64,000 bases of DNA, from assembly GCF_040412425.1 (NCBI RefSeq), contig NC_089781.1:51938727-52002726 (forward strand), written 5' to 3'. The position numbers were made by a program, and so were the translations under genes. The DNA comes from Macrobrachium rosenbergii (lineage: Eukaryota; Arthropoda; Malacostraca; Decapoda; Palaemonidae). Shown piece by piece: positions 26,590 to 37,094 of the stretch (positions are counted from its first letter, which is position 1; each line of letters starts with the position of its first letter). A model generated the notes under the pieces. It had not been told where the DNA came from and did no database searches. It worked only from the letters and a program-made list of their open reading frames with translations.

Positions 26590-27278
26590 AGGAACCGAAA
26601 AATATACCAGTTAATTTCAATCAGGGCCATAAGAAGCTTGGTGAACTTGCCAATTTCATTTTTATTTTTCCTTTTTTTTTTTGGCCAGGGGTCTGTCTTC
26701 CAACTGGGGAATTAATGAAGTTCACTATGATGTTATGCCAGTCCTTCCTCGCTTCCTCTTTCCTATCTTGTTTCCTTAGTCTTCGTGACACACATTCCAA
26801 ATTGCTGGCCTTTTTTCACTTTCATAAAAGAGATCTTCAGCGTTCACCTTTTCACCCACTATCTTCGAAATGCCTTCCAACTTGACCTCACAAAGGCCTG
26901 GGTAACAATGACGGGTGAGGCAAATGGCGGTGTTGTGTGAAAGCTCTCATTGAAACGTTGCTTCCCAGTGGATGGCACTAACGGGAGTGGCGTCATAATT
27001 GCGCAATGGACGAGTGGCGTGTGGGTTCTCTTCAAAGTCTTACTTGGAATTCACTTCTGCAGGAACAGTAAAGCTTAGAACTTGTGGTGACAAATGAAAA
27101 GCAAGAATAAAGTTTCAGATTTATATTATCACTTAAGATTTTACACTTTTCCACCCGAGAGAGCTGCTTCCAGAATCTTGTTCGTTCTGAAATCTAAGTT
27201 AACCTCCTTATTGGTCCTACTGGAGTTTTTCCCAGATTTGAGAGTTTTAACCACGCTGTCTACGTTACTTTTTCTCTG

Positions 27279-27280
<2 letters not shown>
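26590..27280. other. No recognisable gene or element
   Basis: Unassigned sequence. Confidence 0.4.
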
Positions 27281-27282
<2 letters not shown>

Positions 27283-27324
<42 letters not shown>

Positions 27325-27333
27325 TCTCTCTCC
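27283..27333. repeat. (TC)n microsatellite
   Basis: TC tract of about 48 bp with one TA interruption. Confidence 0.95.
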
Positions 27334-27499
27334 CCGGAGAATAATTGGAAGTACATGACCCCACAAACATTCTTGCTTTGAATGACGACACAGTTTCGTC
27401 ATTCAGTATGCATATTCTTGCTTCACAGTCGCCCTCGGTCCAACTGCTGACGACAGCCTGATTTCTCATACCTAATCGAGGTTGGATCACCCTTAAGAT

Positions 27500-27870
27500 G
27501 GCAGACACTCTTCTCACGGGTCAGTGAAGTAGCTAAGCGTTTCTTTAGTCACTGCCAAATGTTGCTAGAAAGATGCAGCTTCTCACAGACCAGTCATGTC
27601 TTGTAAGTATTTTTCTAATCGCTGCTATGAACTGAGCTTTTCTTTAATCACTACCAAATGTGCGCGGTACATGCACACTTGTCGCAAGATCACTCTCTTT
27701 CCCAGGATCTCTGTTACAGTCCCAAATGTCATCAAAGGCGTTCGAAGGACTTTCTGGTCACTGCCAAGTGTCATCGAAGAACATGCACTCTTCGCTCAAT
27801 CGCTGTTTCCTGGGCTACCGACCTGACTCCGGCAGCGCTTATCAAGCTAAACTTCCGTAACTAACCACCA
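27500..27870 (+). repeat. Possible degenerate ~90-bp tandem units
   Basis: The phrase tttcttta(g/a)tcact(g/a)ccaaatg recurs at about 27541, 27638 and, more diverged, 27752. It suggests an old tandem repeat, weakly supported. Confidence 0.35.
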
Positions 27871-27874
27871 ACAC

Positions 27875-29290
27875 TCACACAAGAACATGTAATATATTAA
27901 TTGATTTTAAATTATTGAAATACTGGATCACGAATTTGGGACCGTTAAGTTTTGTGTAAATTTGTCTTTTCATATTTGCCATTATCTTGACTTTGCTGCT
28001 TGGGATGAATATGCCTTTGAACTTCACTTCTCCTCCAGATGAGTCTGGAGGCTGCATTCATTCAAGACAGCGATGTTTCCACATCTTACCCTGAAGTCGG
28101 AGTTTTCTGGGTTAAAAATATAAATATTGTCCTCCAAACTGATGACTGTTATTTGTTGTGGGTTGATTTCTTTATAGTTGCACAATTGAATATCCTGAGC
28201 ATTCAGTAATGCGTAAGACAGAATTTTTGGTCAGTGTATTATGTTTAAGTCATTGGCATCACAAATGGTGTGATTAAAACGTGGAGGACATTTTTGCAAG
28301 TTTTCATTTTGTTCATCAACACGAGTGTGTGACTTCTTGAAGTAAAAGCTGTGTGTGTTTAGTGTCTTAGCATCAGGGTATGATTAGCAACATATGTAGG
28401 AAAGGGAATAAAGGATTGTTTAAAGACTTTTTTTATAGTATTAATAGGAATTATGATAAGCAAGTCTCCATTAGGAAGGGTAGCATAAGGAGAGGATAGA
28501 GTACATGAGTTAACTGTATGGGAAAAATAGGAAACTTGTCTAACTCAAGTTTGGCTTCCATCATTATTTCCTTCAAGTTTTTCAGTGGCAACAGATTTGC
28601 AGACTTTTCCTTGAGAAGCGGTCGGTCACTAGGCTTTCGACAAGGGCCTTCAGTTCGCCTCCTGCTTCCTTTACTTCTAATTTAATACTCATTATGGTAA
28701 AAATTAAATTGGTTGTTTGGATACGATTTTGGGTTTCCTTAGCAAATGTCTCAAACGCGTGTCTCAGCTATTCTTCTCTTGCTTTTAGCTCGATTACAGC
28801 TTGTTGGGTATCCCTTGGGTTGGTTTTTATACCTAATGCTTCCAAATTTCCTCTTTTCGTTTCATGCTTTATTCTTGCAGGGATAACAGGTGGACTTGGG
28901 ACAAGATCCAGTTATAACTGATAGACCTTCTGGAATGACAGGTGGTATTATAGTTAGTGGTAGCCCTCGTTTCTCATGTGGTTACTCTGAAGTTTCTCTG
29001 ATCATATTCCTTAACTATTTATAATCTGTTTCTTTCTTACATAACTTTGGCCTTTGATCTAGCGTCGACTCAGTGTTCTTCAGTTCCTTGTGTAAATGTC
29101 CTGATTGATTGTTAAGGTCTTGAATGTCTTGTAATTTATCTTACTTCTAGCATATTCGTTAATCAGACTGACTTGTCCCTTATCCTGTATGATACTTCCT
29201 GTCGTTACAGTAGCTAAACTGTTGGCATCTGCATGTAGCCCACACAGAGTGAGCATCAGCAATACTTATATTTTCATCTTGTAGACTACC
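27875..29290 (-). pseudogene. Env-like glycoprotein region (broken)
   Basis: Downstream of the integrase tail on the same strand. Near 29280 a hydrophobic, Leu-rich leader resembling a signal peptide (LMLTLCGLHADA) opens a stretch ending near 29085. Further on there are paired-Cys segments, and a continuous open region around 28300-28080 contains FNPENSDFRVRCGNIAVLN. Another open stretch (28057-27875) follows a frameshift. A signal peptide followed by Cys-containing ectodomain pieces after pol is the layout of env in errantivirus-like Gypsy elements. No fusion peptide or transmembrane helix was clearly seen, and stops are frequent, so it is non-functional here. Identification is by position and general character only. 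Confidence 0.45.
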
Positions 29291-29559
29291 TGAAAAGGTA
29301 TTTTGATTTCAGAATTTTCTTAATGGTTATTAGTTAGGAAACCATAAATATTCCCATATTAGTTAAAGGTAAAGCATTCTGAAAATGGAGCACCCCTCAA
29401 CTGCAGAATTTTCGCTGCAAAACCAACTGGTTAAAGTAAGAAATGCAACAAAGATGGAAAAAATGATTCACTGCTAAGTCACCAATTCACGTAAAATCAG
29501 CAATAAAGAAATCAAATACAATAAGTAATAACAAAGTAATTTACTGGATCTAACTCTTC

Positions 29560-30012
29560 TTGTTCTTAGACAGTATTTTGTTTTATCTTGCAAGTCTTCT
29601 CGGTTGCATTTATCAATTTCTTCCATATCAGCAGCTTCTTGAGTTCTTTTAACTTTTCCTTATATATTCATGATTCTTCTTATGAATCTGCACACACAGA
29701 AGGGTCTGAATTACTCATTCTTTCTACTTTCAATTTAGTTTTTTGGACGTCTGTTACCCTGTAAACCTTGTTCCTAGCTTATAATTTATTCCACTTCTCA
29801 CTTCTCACTTTATGCATACTTCAGCTTCCTTCTTGGTGTCTTTCTAGCATAGCCTTCTGTGCTTTCTCCAGACTCTCAACTGTTTATGTATCACTTAAAG
29901 TTGTCCATTTGTATTTTCATGATATCGTCTGAGTAATTAGGATGGACTGGTTGATTTGTGGGTAGTGGGTTAATGTGGCTTTTCTTGCAACATTCACTTC
30001 AGGGTGTGACAT
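29560..30012 (-). pseudogene. Gypsy integrase C-terminal tail (broken)
   Basis: Minus-strand fragments read SLEKAQKAMLERHQEG (about 29850) and RNKVYRVTDV followed by KTKLKVERMSNSDPS (about 29770-29700). This is the A-x-x-R-x-x-x-x-N-K/R pre-tail helix and barrel strands that end Gypsy pol proteins. The matching upstream integrase core lies at 38.5-39.2 kb on the same strand, beyond the inserted LINE. The frame is interrupted several times. Confidence 0.55.
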
Positions 30013-30031
30013 CCCTGCCTATGCGAGTTAA

Positions 30032-30173
30032 GGTAGAAGAGACTCTTCAAGCCTTGGCAGGCAACTCTTTTAAGAGAAGGACACTCCGAAATCAAACCAG
30101 TCGGTAGAAGGGACCCTTAAGCCATGGTAGGCAACTCTTCTACGAGAAGGTTACTCTGAATTCAAACATTGTT
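30032..30173 (+). repeat. Two 71-bp tandem units at the LINE 5' end
   Basis: Units start ggtagaagagactcttcaag (30032) and ggtagaagggacccttaagc (30103) and differ at about one base in seven. Tandem 5' leader monomers are known in several LINE families, where they can carry promoter activity; promoter activity here is inferred. Confidence 0.75.
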
Positions 30174-30518
30174 CTCCAACCTTGGACTGTGCCATTGCAC
30201 TGTGGCCTTCCATGGTCTTGGGTTTGAGTTCCCTTGCCTGAGGGTACAATCAGGCATTTATGCTCTTTTTTTGTTCACTTTCCTGTTTTTTTAAAGTGTG
30301 TCAGGTAGGCTGATGAGAAAGTAAAAGTTGCTTGGTGGATTATCAAGAGAGTGCTTCGTCGTTACCTAATCTGTTCCTGCTGAGAGTTTTATTTCTAAAT
30401 CCATCCTGACTGTCCTCACCCAGTTGTTGTGGCAAACCTGGCAGATTTCATTAGCCATAAAAGGTGTGCCGGCTCCACCTTGTTGACCAGTTGCTTCCAG
30501 CGCTTTTTTCAATGACAT

Positions 30519-30791
30519 ATGGACATGTTTATTTATACTTTCAATAGAACTTTTGTAAATAATGTAAATACTATTGTTGTTGATGGTATGGTTATTTATT
30601 GTTCTGTTGATTTTTACAATGTTATTTTTGTTATGAGTCCATTTATTAGTTCTGACACTGATTTTATGTTTTTCATTCTAATTCTTTCGGGAGACATTGA
30701 GCTGAACCCTGGGCCTGTTACTTATTACAATAAGAAAAAAATGCAGAGTCCTTTACTCAAATATTTGGGGCTTAAGGTCAAATTTTCTTGA
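30519..30791 (+). pseudogene. LINE ORF N-terminus with 2A-like motif
   Basis: A 90-codon frame from Met 30519 to the stop at 30789. It is hydrophobic (Ile, Val, Phe-rich) up to FFILILSGDIELNPGP, with GDIELNPGP at 30690-30716. This fits the 2A consensus D-(V/I)-E-x-N-P-G-P, which makes a ribosome skip the Gly-Pro bond so that two proteins come from one frame. Such motifs are known at the start of some non-LTR elements in protists and marine invertebrates. Here a basic YYNKKK stretch follows and the frame stops 25 codons after the motif. A different start upstream is possible. Confidence 0.7.
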
Positions 30792-30849
30792 TATCCAGAG
30801 TTGAGCCCATAACTACTATTTGATGTATTTATTTGAGACTCTTGTAAGT

Positions 30850-32322
30850 AGTAACAAGTCAAAGGTTAAGTTTTTAGTCTCAGGTTTTGATGACCCTGAC
30901 TTTATTTATTGCAATGCATGGCTGTATACACTAAGTCTGGACGACCTATTTATCATCAGAAAAATTTGGAGTGTAGTTGCCATGAAGTTTTTTGTTTAAA
31001 ATTTTTCAGTAAATTCTACAATGTCTACATATTTGCTGTTTACTGGAATCCAAATACCAGCGATTCTGTATGACCTGTCTCTTGGAGGGGATTAGTATGG
31101 CTCAGTCACGGGATTCAAAAGATTCATTCGTTATTTGTGAAGACTAATGCAAAATACAGTGAGTGGCTAAATTCAAATTCCACAGATCAAACATGACGGG
31201 TCGGCTCTTGAGTTCTGTGTAACCTCTGATTTTGTCCAGCTAATTGAGGAACCCACCCACATTTCTAATAGATTAGACCTCATAATCACAGATGTTCCAG
31301 CTATTGTCAAGTCCAAGGTTTGTGAATATACAGGCACTTCTGATCATTGCGCCATTGAGGTGGACATGTCTGTCAATCGGTATATTCCTAATGCCGCCAT
31401 TGGGTAAATGGTCTGGCTAAAATCCAGAGCAAATTGGGGTCACTTTATTGAAGCTTGTCAGGCATTTAATATTTCAGATGCTATATTACATCCTGATCCC
31501 AAGAAGAAGTTAAATGAAATTCCGATGGCTATTTTAATAAGGTATGTCCCTAGAAAGGTCATCAAATTTAGGACAAATGATCAGCCATGGTTTGATGATG
31601 CATGTAGATGAGACTTTCATGAAAAAACGGACCAAATTCAACACATGGGGACGAAATCATTCAAGTGAAAATTACACTATTTTTGTTGAGCCTCGCCAAG
31701 CTGCAAATAGAACTTACCATACAGCCAAGAGAAATTACAAGAATTCCTTGAAGAGGAAACTTGAAGGATTTACTCAGCTTCATCTGTGGCGGAACAAATT
31801 GGCATCATCTGCCTTTGGGTTTGGCTTGTCTTCCATTCCACCACTGCTAACAGTTGATGATAGCTCAGTTACTACTGTCCCTAGAGGCAAGGCTGAACTG
31901 CTTTACTGAGTTTTTGAAGCTAAGCAATGGCTGAGGATGTCCCTCTCCCTGATACTTGTCATCCTGAACCTGTTCTTACAGAATTTGCATTTTGCTCCAG
32001 GGATGTTAAGAAAATCCTGGATAATCTTGGCAGCTGAGGTGGAAAAGATCGTGATGGTTTCTTCCCTTTGTTTTTTAAGAAAGTTTCTAGTGTGTTGCCT
32101 CCCAAGATAAGTAGATTCTATAGAATTTTGCATCAGTGTAGTATCTTTGCAGATGAGTGCAAGCTTAGTAATGCAGTGCCTGTTCCAAAGAGCGGCATAT
32201 CAGCAGACTGCAGTAACTACAAGCCAATCTCTATTCTCCCTGTGCTCTGCAGAGTTCCTGAAAAACTTATTTTCGAGCCACTATATAAGTATGTAGAATC
32301 TAAAAGATTGTTAGCTGAAAGT
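30850..32322 (+). pseudogene. LINE endonuclease and RT N-terminal region (broken)
   Basis: The endonuclease shows AVYWNPNTSDS (about 31040), AKYSEWLNSNSTD (about 31150-31190), EEPTHISNRLDLIITDVP (about 31250) and GTSDHCAIEVDM (about 31335-31370), the last holding the final Asp-His pair. DQPWFDDACR (about 31580-31608) marks the linker. The RT begins with DGFFPLFFKK (about 32055), NAVPVPKSG (about 32170) and SNYKPISILPVL (about 32212-32250), then stops where the LTR element is inserted. At least five frame changes or stops are present. The family's normal role is target nicking followed by RT priming. Confidence 0.8.
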
Positions 32323-33361
32323 TGTTAGAACTTTGTTTTTTTTTTTTTCATTATCTTTAGTTTACCCTATTTTGTTATTCATTTTAGTTTCCCCATCAGG
32401 GTTTTGAGTTTTCTTCCTCCACATTATTTTGAGTTTCCATTCCTGTTTTGATCCTTGGCCTGTTTTTTCTCAGAGTCTTGTTTTTGGTTTCCTTGGACTT
32501 CTGAGGTGTAATCGGAAGTCCCTGTGCCCTAGTAGAGTAGTCTAGTTCTGGCCTCCATGTTGGTACATTTGGATTACAGCAAGTTCGCACATATATTCGC
32601 TTTTTCCTCGCAGTGATATCCTGTTGCAATGCTGCTGCCTCGCCTTGCTGTAGCTTTGGGCCGGTATCTGCCTGGGGAACTTCGCTGTGAGCAGGTAAAA
32701 GTCTATTTCTTAATTTTGGTGACGAAAGAGAGATGTGGACCTTTCGTGTGGAGGTCGTTCCTTTGGTCTGCAGACTTTTAAAGAATAGTGGGGAATACTT
32801 TCCCACTTCTTTGAATCACGTTCAGCCTTTGGAGTGAGTGTTGTGGGGGACCCCTTCCCACTTTGCCTTACTCCATTACGTCTCATTGCATCAACAGGCC
32901 GTTCTTCATATAAGGATTTTTGTGGAGCTTAAAACTCTTAGTGGCCACTTTGTATTTGTTAGGGCATCTTAGTTTTGTTAATTGTTAGGCTTCATTCTGG
33001 CCGTTATTTTCTCCTTTCTTTCGGGACCCCCTTATTTTTGAGAATGTATGTTTTTGGTTTCTCTAATTAATAGTGTGGGTGTTTTGCTCAAATTATTATT
33101 GTATATATAGTAGTTGTGTGAATGTTATTCATATACTGATGTATTTGTAGTGGTTCCGGCAATCATTTCTATCTGTACTGTGCTTGTAAATATATTATAA
33201 TATTTTTACTTTGGGTATTTGTATACCTCTCTGTTAATATTTGCACACTGACTGTTATCTCACCTATTGTGGCTTTAACTTTGGGTAACACCTGTTGAAA
33301 TTCATTGTTCTTCTGCAAAGTCTAGTATATGCATGATAGCCCATAGAGAAGGGTCCTGACA
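32323..33361 (+). repeat. 5' LTR
   Basis: About 1039 bp, TG...CA. It starts just after aaagt and is followed by tatttggcgacc. It matches 36095-37089 at a few percent divergence from about 32447 onward. Confidence 0.9.
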
Positions 33362-33479
33362 TATTTGGCGACCTTGTAGCCAGGATTTTCGATCCTGTTT
33401 GGGTGTTCTCAGTGTGTAGTATTGACCGTGAGGGTACTTGGCAGAGGTCTAACACCTATTTAGGTTCTTTATATTTTGT

Positions 33480-34690
33480 ATTGGAAGTTGTCGGTTCAAA
33501 ATGGAGACTGCGGCTATTTGGATGTAATTAGTGGTGAGGGCTGGCAAGAGAGGTTGGCGAATCTAAATAAGGATGAGTTGAATACGGTTGCTAACTATTT
33601 GGAGATTGAATTTGACCCATCTATGAAAAAGGGTTTATTGTTGTTAACAATTTATGAAGGGATTTAGTCTGTAAAGCTGGAAGGTGGTAAGGAGGTGAAA
33701 TCTGTGGTAAATGTAGAGTTATTGGAGAGACAAATTCAATTGCAGACTTTGGAATTTGAAATGGAAAAATTTAGGGCAAATGAGAGAGAGAAAGAAAGGC
33801 AATTAGAAAGAGAAAAATGGTTGGCTAACCCATCTTCTCCATCGTCGTCTTCCCCTGGTGTCACTGTTGGTCCAGTAATCAATTTGGTTTAGGCTTTGAA
33901 GTTCGTTCCCACATTCCAAGAGTCGTACGTGGCGGAGTTCTTTGTCTCATTTGAAAGGATGGCTGCTAGGTTGCAGTGGCCAGAGGAACGCTGGACCACG
34001 TTGGTACAAAGTAAATTTATTGGGAAAGCTCAGAAGGTTTATGTAACCTTAGATGAAAATTTGGCCTCAGATTGTGAAACTGTTAAGGCTATTATATTGA
34101 AGGCGTACAAGTTAGTCCCCGAGGCCTATAGACAGCGTTTTTGCAATTTGAGGAAAAATGGTGATCAAACTTTTGTAGAGTTTGCCAGGGCAAAACAACA
34201 GTTTGCTGAGGACTGGTTTAAGTCAAGAGACGTGGATAGTTTTGGCAAGTTAAAAGAATGTGTTAATTGAGAAATTCAAGCGTTGTGTCCCAGATTCATT
34301 TGGAAGATTAAAAATGGATAAGCTGCAGGAGGTGCTTGTAACTGGCGATGAATATGTGTTGTCGCATAAAGCAGAGTTCCAGAATGTTATGTCCGAGGGA
34401 AGGCTGAACTGGAGTAAGGCCAGTCATAGTAATTTTAGACAAAATATTAATAGGAATAATTATGGCGGTAAGGGTCACCCCATGCAACAAAGTAATCCTA
34501 ATAATAATGTTTCTCTCAGGAATAATAATGATATTTCTACCAGGAATGATAATATCTCTTACAGGAATAAAGTGAATAATTCTGGGAAGGATGTGGTCTG
34601 TTTCTTTTGTAAAAAAAAAAAAAGGGGTCATTAGAAAGCAGGTGTTTTGCTTTTAAGAAAATGCAACAATCTGTTCAGAAACTGGCGATG
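33480..34690 (+). pseudogene. Gypsy gag (broken)
   Basis: A leading stretch with SGEGWQERLANLNKDELN (about 33530-33590) is followed by a coiled-coil-prone Glu/Arg/Lys helix (about 33700-33830), a Ser/Pro linker, and a SCAN-like retroviral capsid-type domain. That domain contains VPEAYRQRFCNLRKNGDQTF (about 34110-34175) and EFARAKQQFAEDWF. An Asn-rich region (34440-34580) precedes a zinc knuckle that starts CFFCKKK (about 34600-34618). The knuckle is cut by a long A run (about 34610-34623) that changes frame and brings a stop at 34634. Another frame change occurs near 34260 and in-frame stops at 33666 and 33890. Gag would package the element RNA in particles. Confidence 0.82.
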
Positions 34691-35331
34691 GGTGTTGGAA
34701 ATGAAAAGGCTGTCTCTGTCAAGGTCAAGACTGGAGATCAATGACTAAGCAGCAGTTTCACTAAATTCGTATCTCAGGGTTATGCGTCAGCTGTAGGTTT
34801 GCCCTTAGAAAGGGGGGTACGAATTTTGCGAGATACGGGTGCCACGCAATCTTTGATCTTGAGAGAGGCGCTGCCGGTTGACTTTGAACCTGTTGGGGAG
34901 GAATTTGTGATCTTGTCTGGTTTTCCAAATTCAGTCAAGTCATATCTCATCAGCGTTTTTAAATTGGATTTCCGTCGTTTTCTGGGGCTATCAAATTGGC
35001 CATTGTGGAAAAGTTTCCTGTGAAGGATATAGACGTTGTTTTGGGCAACGACGTTCTTTATAAGAACACAACTTGTCCAATTATAATGATAAACCTTGAA
35101 ATGTCTGTAGTCACTCGTTCTCAAAGTGGGGTTGTTGACGCTGCAGAGTCAACAACCAATTTAGATATAAGTAGTTTAGAACGTAGTAATAGTAATAATG
35201 TAGTAGTAAGGGATGATTTAATTAAGCCTGATTGGACAAGGGAAGAGCTTACTAAAGCTCAGAAGCAGGAATTCCACAGTTTGCCCAAGGAATCTGATCC
35301 TCTGATTGATTTAACGATACCCCACTAACGA
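34690..35331 (+). pseudogene. Gypsy protease region (broken)
   Basis: The frame from about 34755 contains ILRDTGATQSLIL (about 34827-34865). D-T-G-A is the active-site loop of a retropepsin, which cleaves the polyprotein. A frame change near 34995 leads to DIDVVLGNDVLY (about 35025-35060), the second conserved strand with the Ile/Val-Leu-Gly-x-Asp pattern. A charged stretch ends at the stop at 35326. RT should follow but is absent. Confidence 0.8.
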
Positions 35332-36093
35332 ATCATCAATAAAATCCTGTACAGGTGTAGTAGGCCTAAAGAGGCAGGTAATGACCACTGTGAAGTAATT
35401 CGTCAATTAATGGTTCCTTTTAGTTTCAGGTTGGGATTAATGTCAGTGGCTCATGAGAATCATTTGTCAGGGCATTTCGGCATTCGAAAGACGTCGTTGA
35501 AACTTCTGTCCGACTTCTGGTAGCCAGGTTTGAAATCAGACATAAAGAAGTTTGTCAACGGGTGTGGAATTTGTCAAAAGGTAGGCAAACCGAATCAGCT
35601 GATTCCAAAGGCGCCATTGATCCCAATTCCTTTGGTGTCTAAACCTTTCCAGGAAGTCATAATTGACGTGGTTGGTCTTTTACCTAGATCTAGGAGTGGG
35701 AATGAGTATATTTTCACTATCATGGATAGAATGCCTCGTTTTCCTGAGGCTATTCCCCTCCGTACAGTCAAGAGTGTTAAGATTGTGGATGTCCTAATAA
35801 GTTTCTTTACTAAGTTTAGGTTACCTAAAAAAATTCAAAGTGATAATGGTTCTAATTTTACCAGTAGGTACTTCAGGAGTAAGATGGCAGAATTTGGGAT
35901 TAAACATGTTACCTTGTCCTCATATCATCCAGAGACTCAAGGCGTTTTGGAGGGGTTCCACCAAACTTTGAAGTCCATGCTGAGAAAATATTGTCTGGCT
36001 CATGGATCTGAGTGGGATAAGGAACTTCCCTACTTACTTTTTGCTTTTCGTTCGTTCCCAGGTCAGTCATTGGGTAGTCTCCTTTCAATTTAG
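35332..36093 (+). pseudogene. Gypsy integrase
   Basis: Zinc-binding H-H-C-C module: AHENHLSGHFG (about 35448-35480), then GCGICQKVGK (about 35560-35590), with a stop (TAG at 35521) between. Catalytic core: Asp in VIIDVVG (about 35660), Asp in IQSDNGSNF (about 35838-35862), and Glu in GVLEGFHQTLKSML (about 35942-35985) with spacing D-D-35-E. The core from 35530 to 36093 is open. It joins element DNA to the target. The C-terminal domain is missing because the frame runs into the truncated 3' LTR. Confidence 0.9.
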
Positions 36094-36094
36094 T

Positions 36095-37089
36095 GTTTGA
36101 TCCTTGGCCTGTTTTTTCTCAGAGTCCTGTTTTTGGTTTCCTTGGACTTCCGAGGTGTAATCGGAAGTCCATGTGCCCTAGTAGAGTAGTCTGGTTCTGG
36201 CCTCCATGTTGGTACATTTGGATTACAGCAAGTTCGCACATATATTCGCTTTTCCCTCGCAGTGATATCCTGTTGCGACGCTGCTGCCTCATCTTGCTGT
36301 AGCTTTGGGCCGGTATCTGCCTGAGGCCTCGCTGTGAGCAAGTATAAGTCTATTTCTTGATTTTGGTGACGTAAGAGAGACGTGGACCTTTCGTGTGGAG
36401 GTCGTTCCTTTGGTCTGCAGACTTTTAAAGAATAGTGGGGAATACTTTCCCACTTCTTTGAATCACGTTCAGCCTTTGGAGTGAGTGTTGTGGGGGACCC
36501 CTTCCCACCTTGCGTTACTCCGTTACGTCTCATTGCACCAACAGGCAGTTCCTCATATAATGATTTTTGTGGAGCTTAAAACTCTCAAGTGGCCACTTTG
36601 TATTTGTTAGGGCAACTTCGTTTTGTTAACTGTTAGGCTTCATTCTGGCCGTTATTTTCTCCTTTCTTTCGGGACCCCCTTATTTTTGAGAATGTATGTT
36701 TGTTTCTCTGATTAATAGTGTGGGTGTTTTGCTCAAATTATTATTGTATACATAGTAATTGCGTGAATGTTATTCATATATTGATGTATTTGTAGTGGTT
36801 CCGGCAATCATTTCTATCTGCATTGTGCTTGTAAATATAATATTTTTTACTTTTGGTATTTGTATCCCTCTCTGTTAATATTTGCGGCAATCATTTCTAT
36901 GTGTATTGTGCTTGTAAATATATTATAATATTTTTACTTTGGGTATTTGTATCCCTCTCTGTTAATATTTACACACTGACTGTTATCTCGCCTATTGTAA
37001 CTTTAACTTTGGAGAACACCTGTTGAAATTCATTGTTCTTCTGGAAAGTCTAGTATATGTATGATAGCCCCTAGAGAAGGGTCCTGACG
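36095..37089 (+). repeat. 3' LTR, 5'-truncated, with internal duplication
   Basis: It aligns to the 5' LTR from the phrase ttgatccttggcctg onward. It lacks the first ~120 bp and carries a tandem duplication of an ~87-bp segment (about 36798-36884 and 36885-36972) that the 5' LTR has once. Confidence 0.9.
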
Positions 37090-37094
37090 AAAGT

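Larger units (their letters stand above)
32323..37089 (+). mobile_element. Gypsy-type LTR retrotransposon, internally deleted, inserted in the LINE
   Basis: Flanked by the 5-bp direct repeat aaagt (32318-32322 and 37090-37094), which re-joins the LINE coding frame when the element is removed by eye. The 5' LTR begins TGTTAG and ends CTGACA; the 3' LTR ends CTGACG. A tggcgacc primer-site-like sequence follows the 5' LTR (33366). Gag, protease and integrase are present in order. RT and RNase H are missing between about 35328 and 35340, and the integrase end is joined directly to an LTR that lacks its first ~120 bp. Confidence 0.92.
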
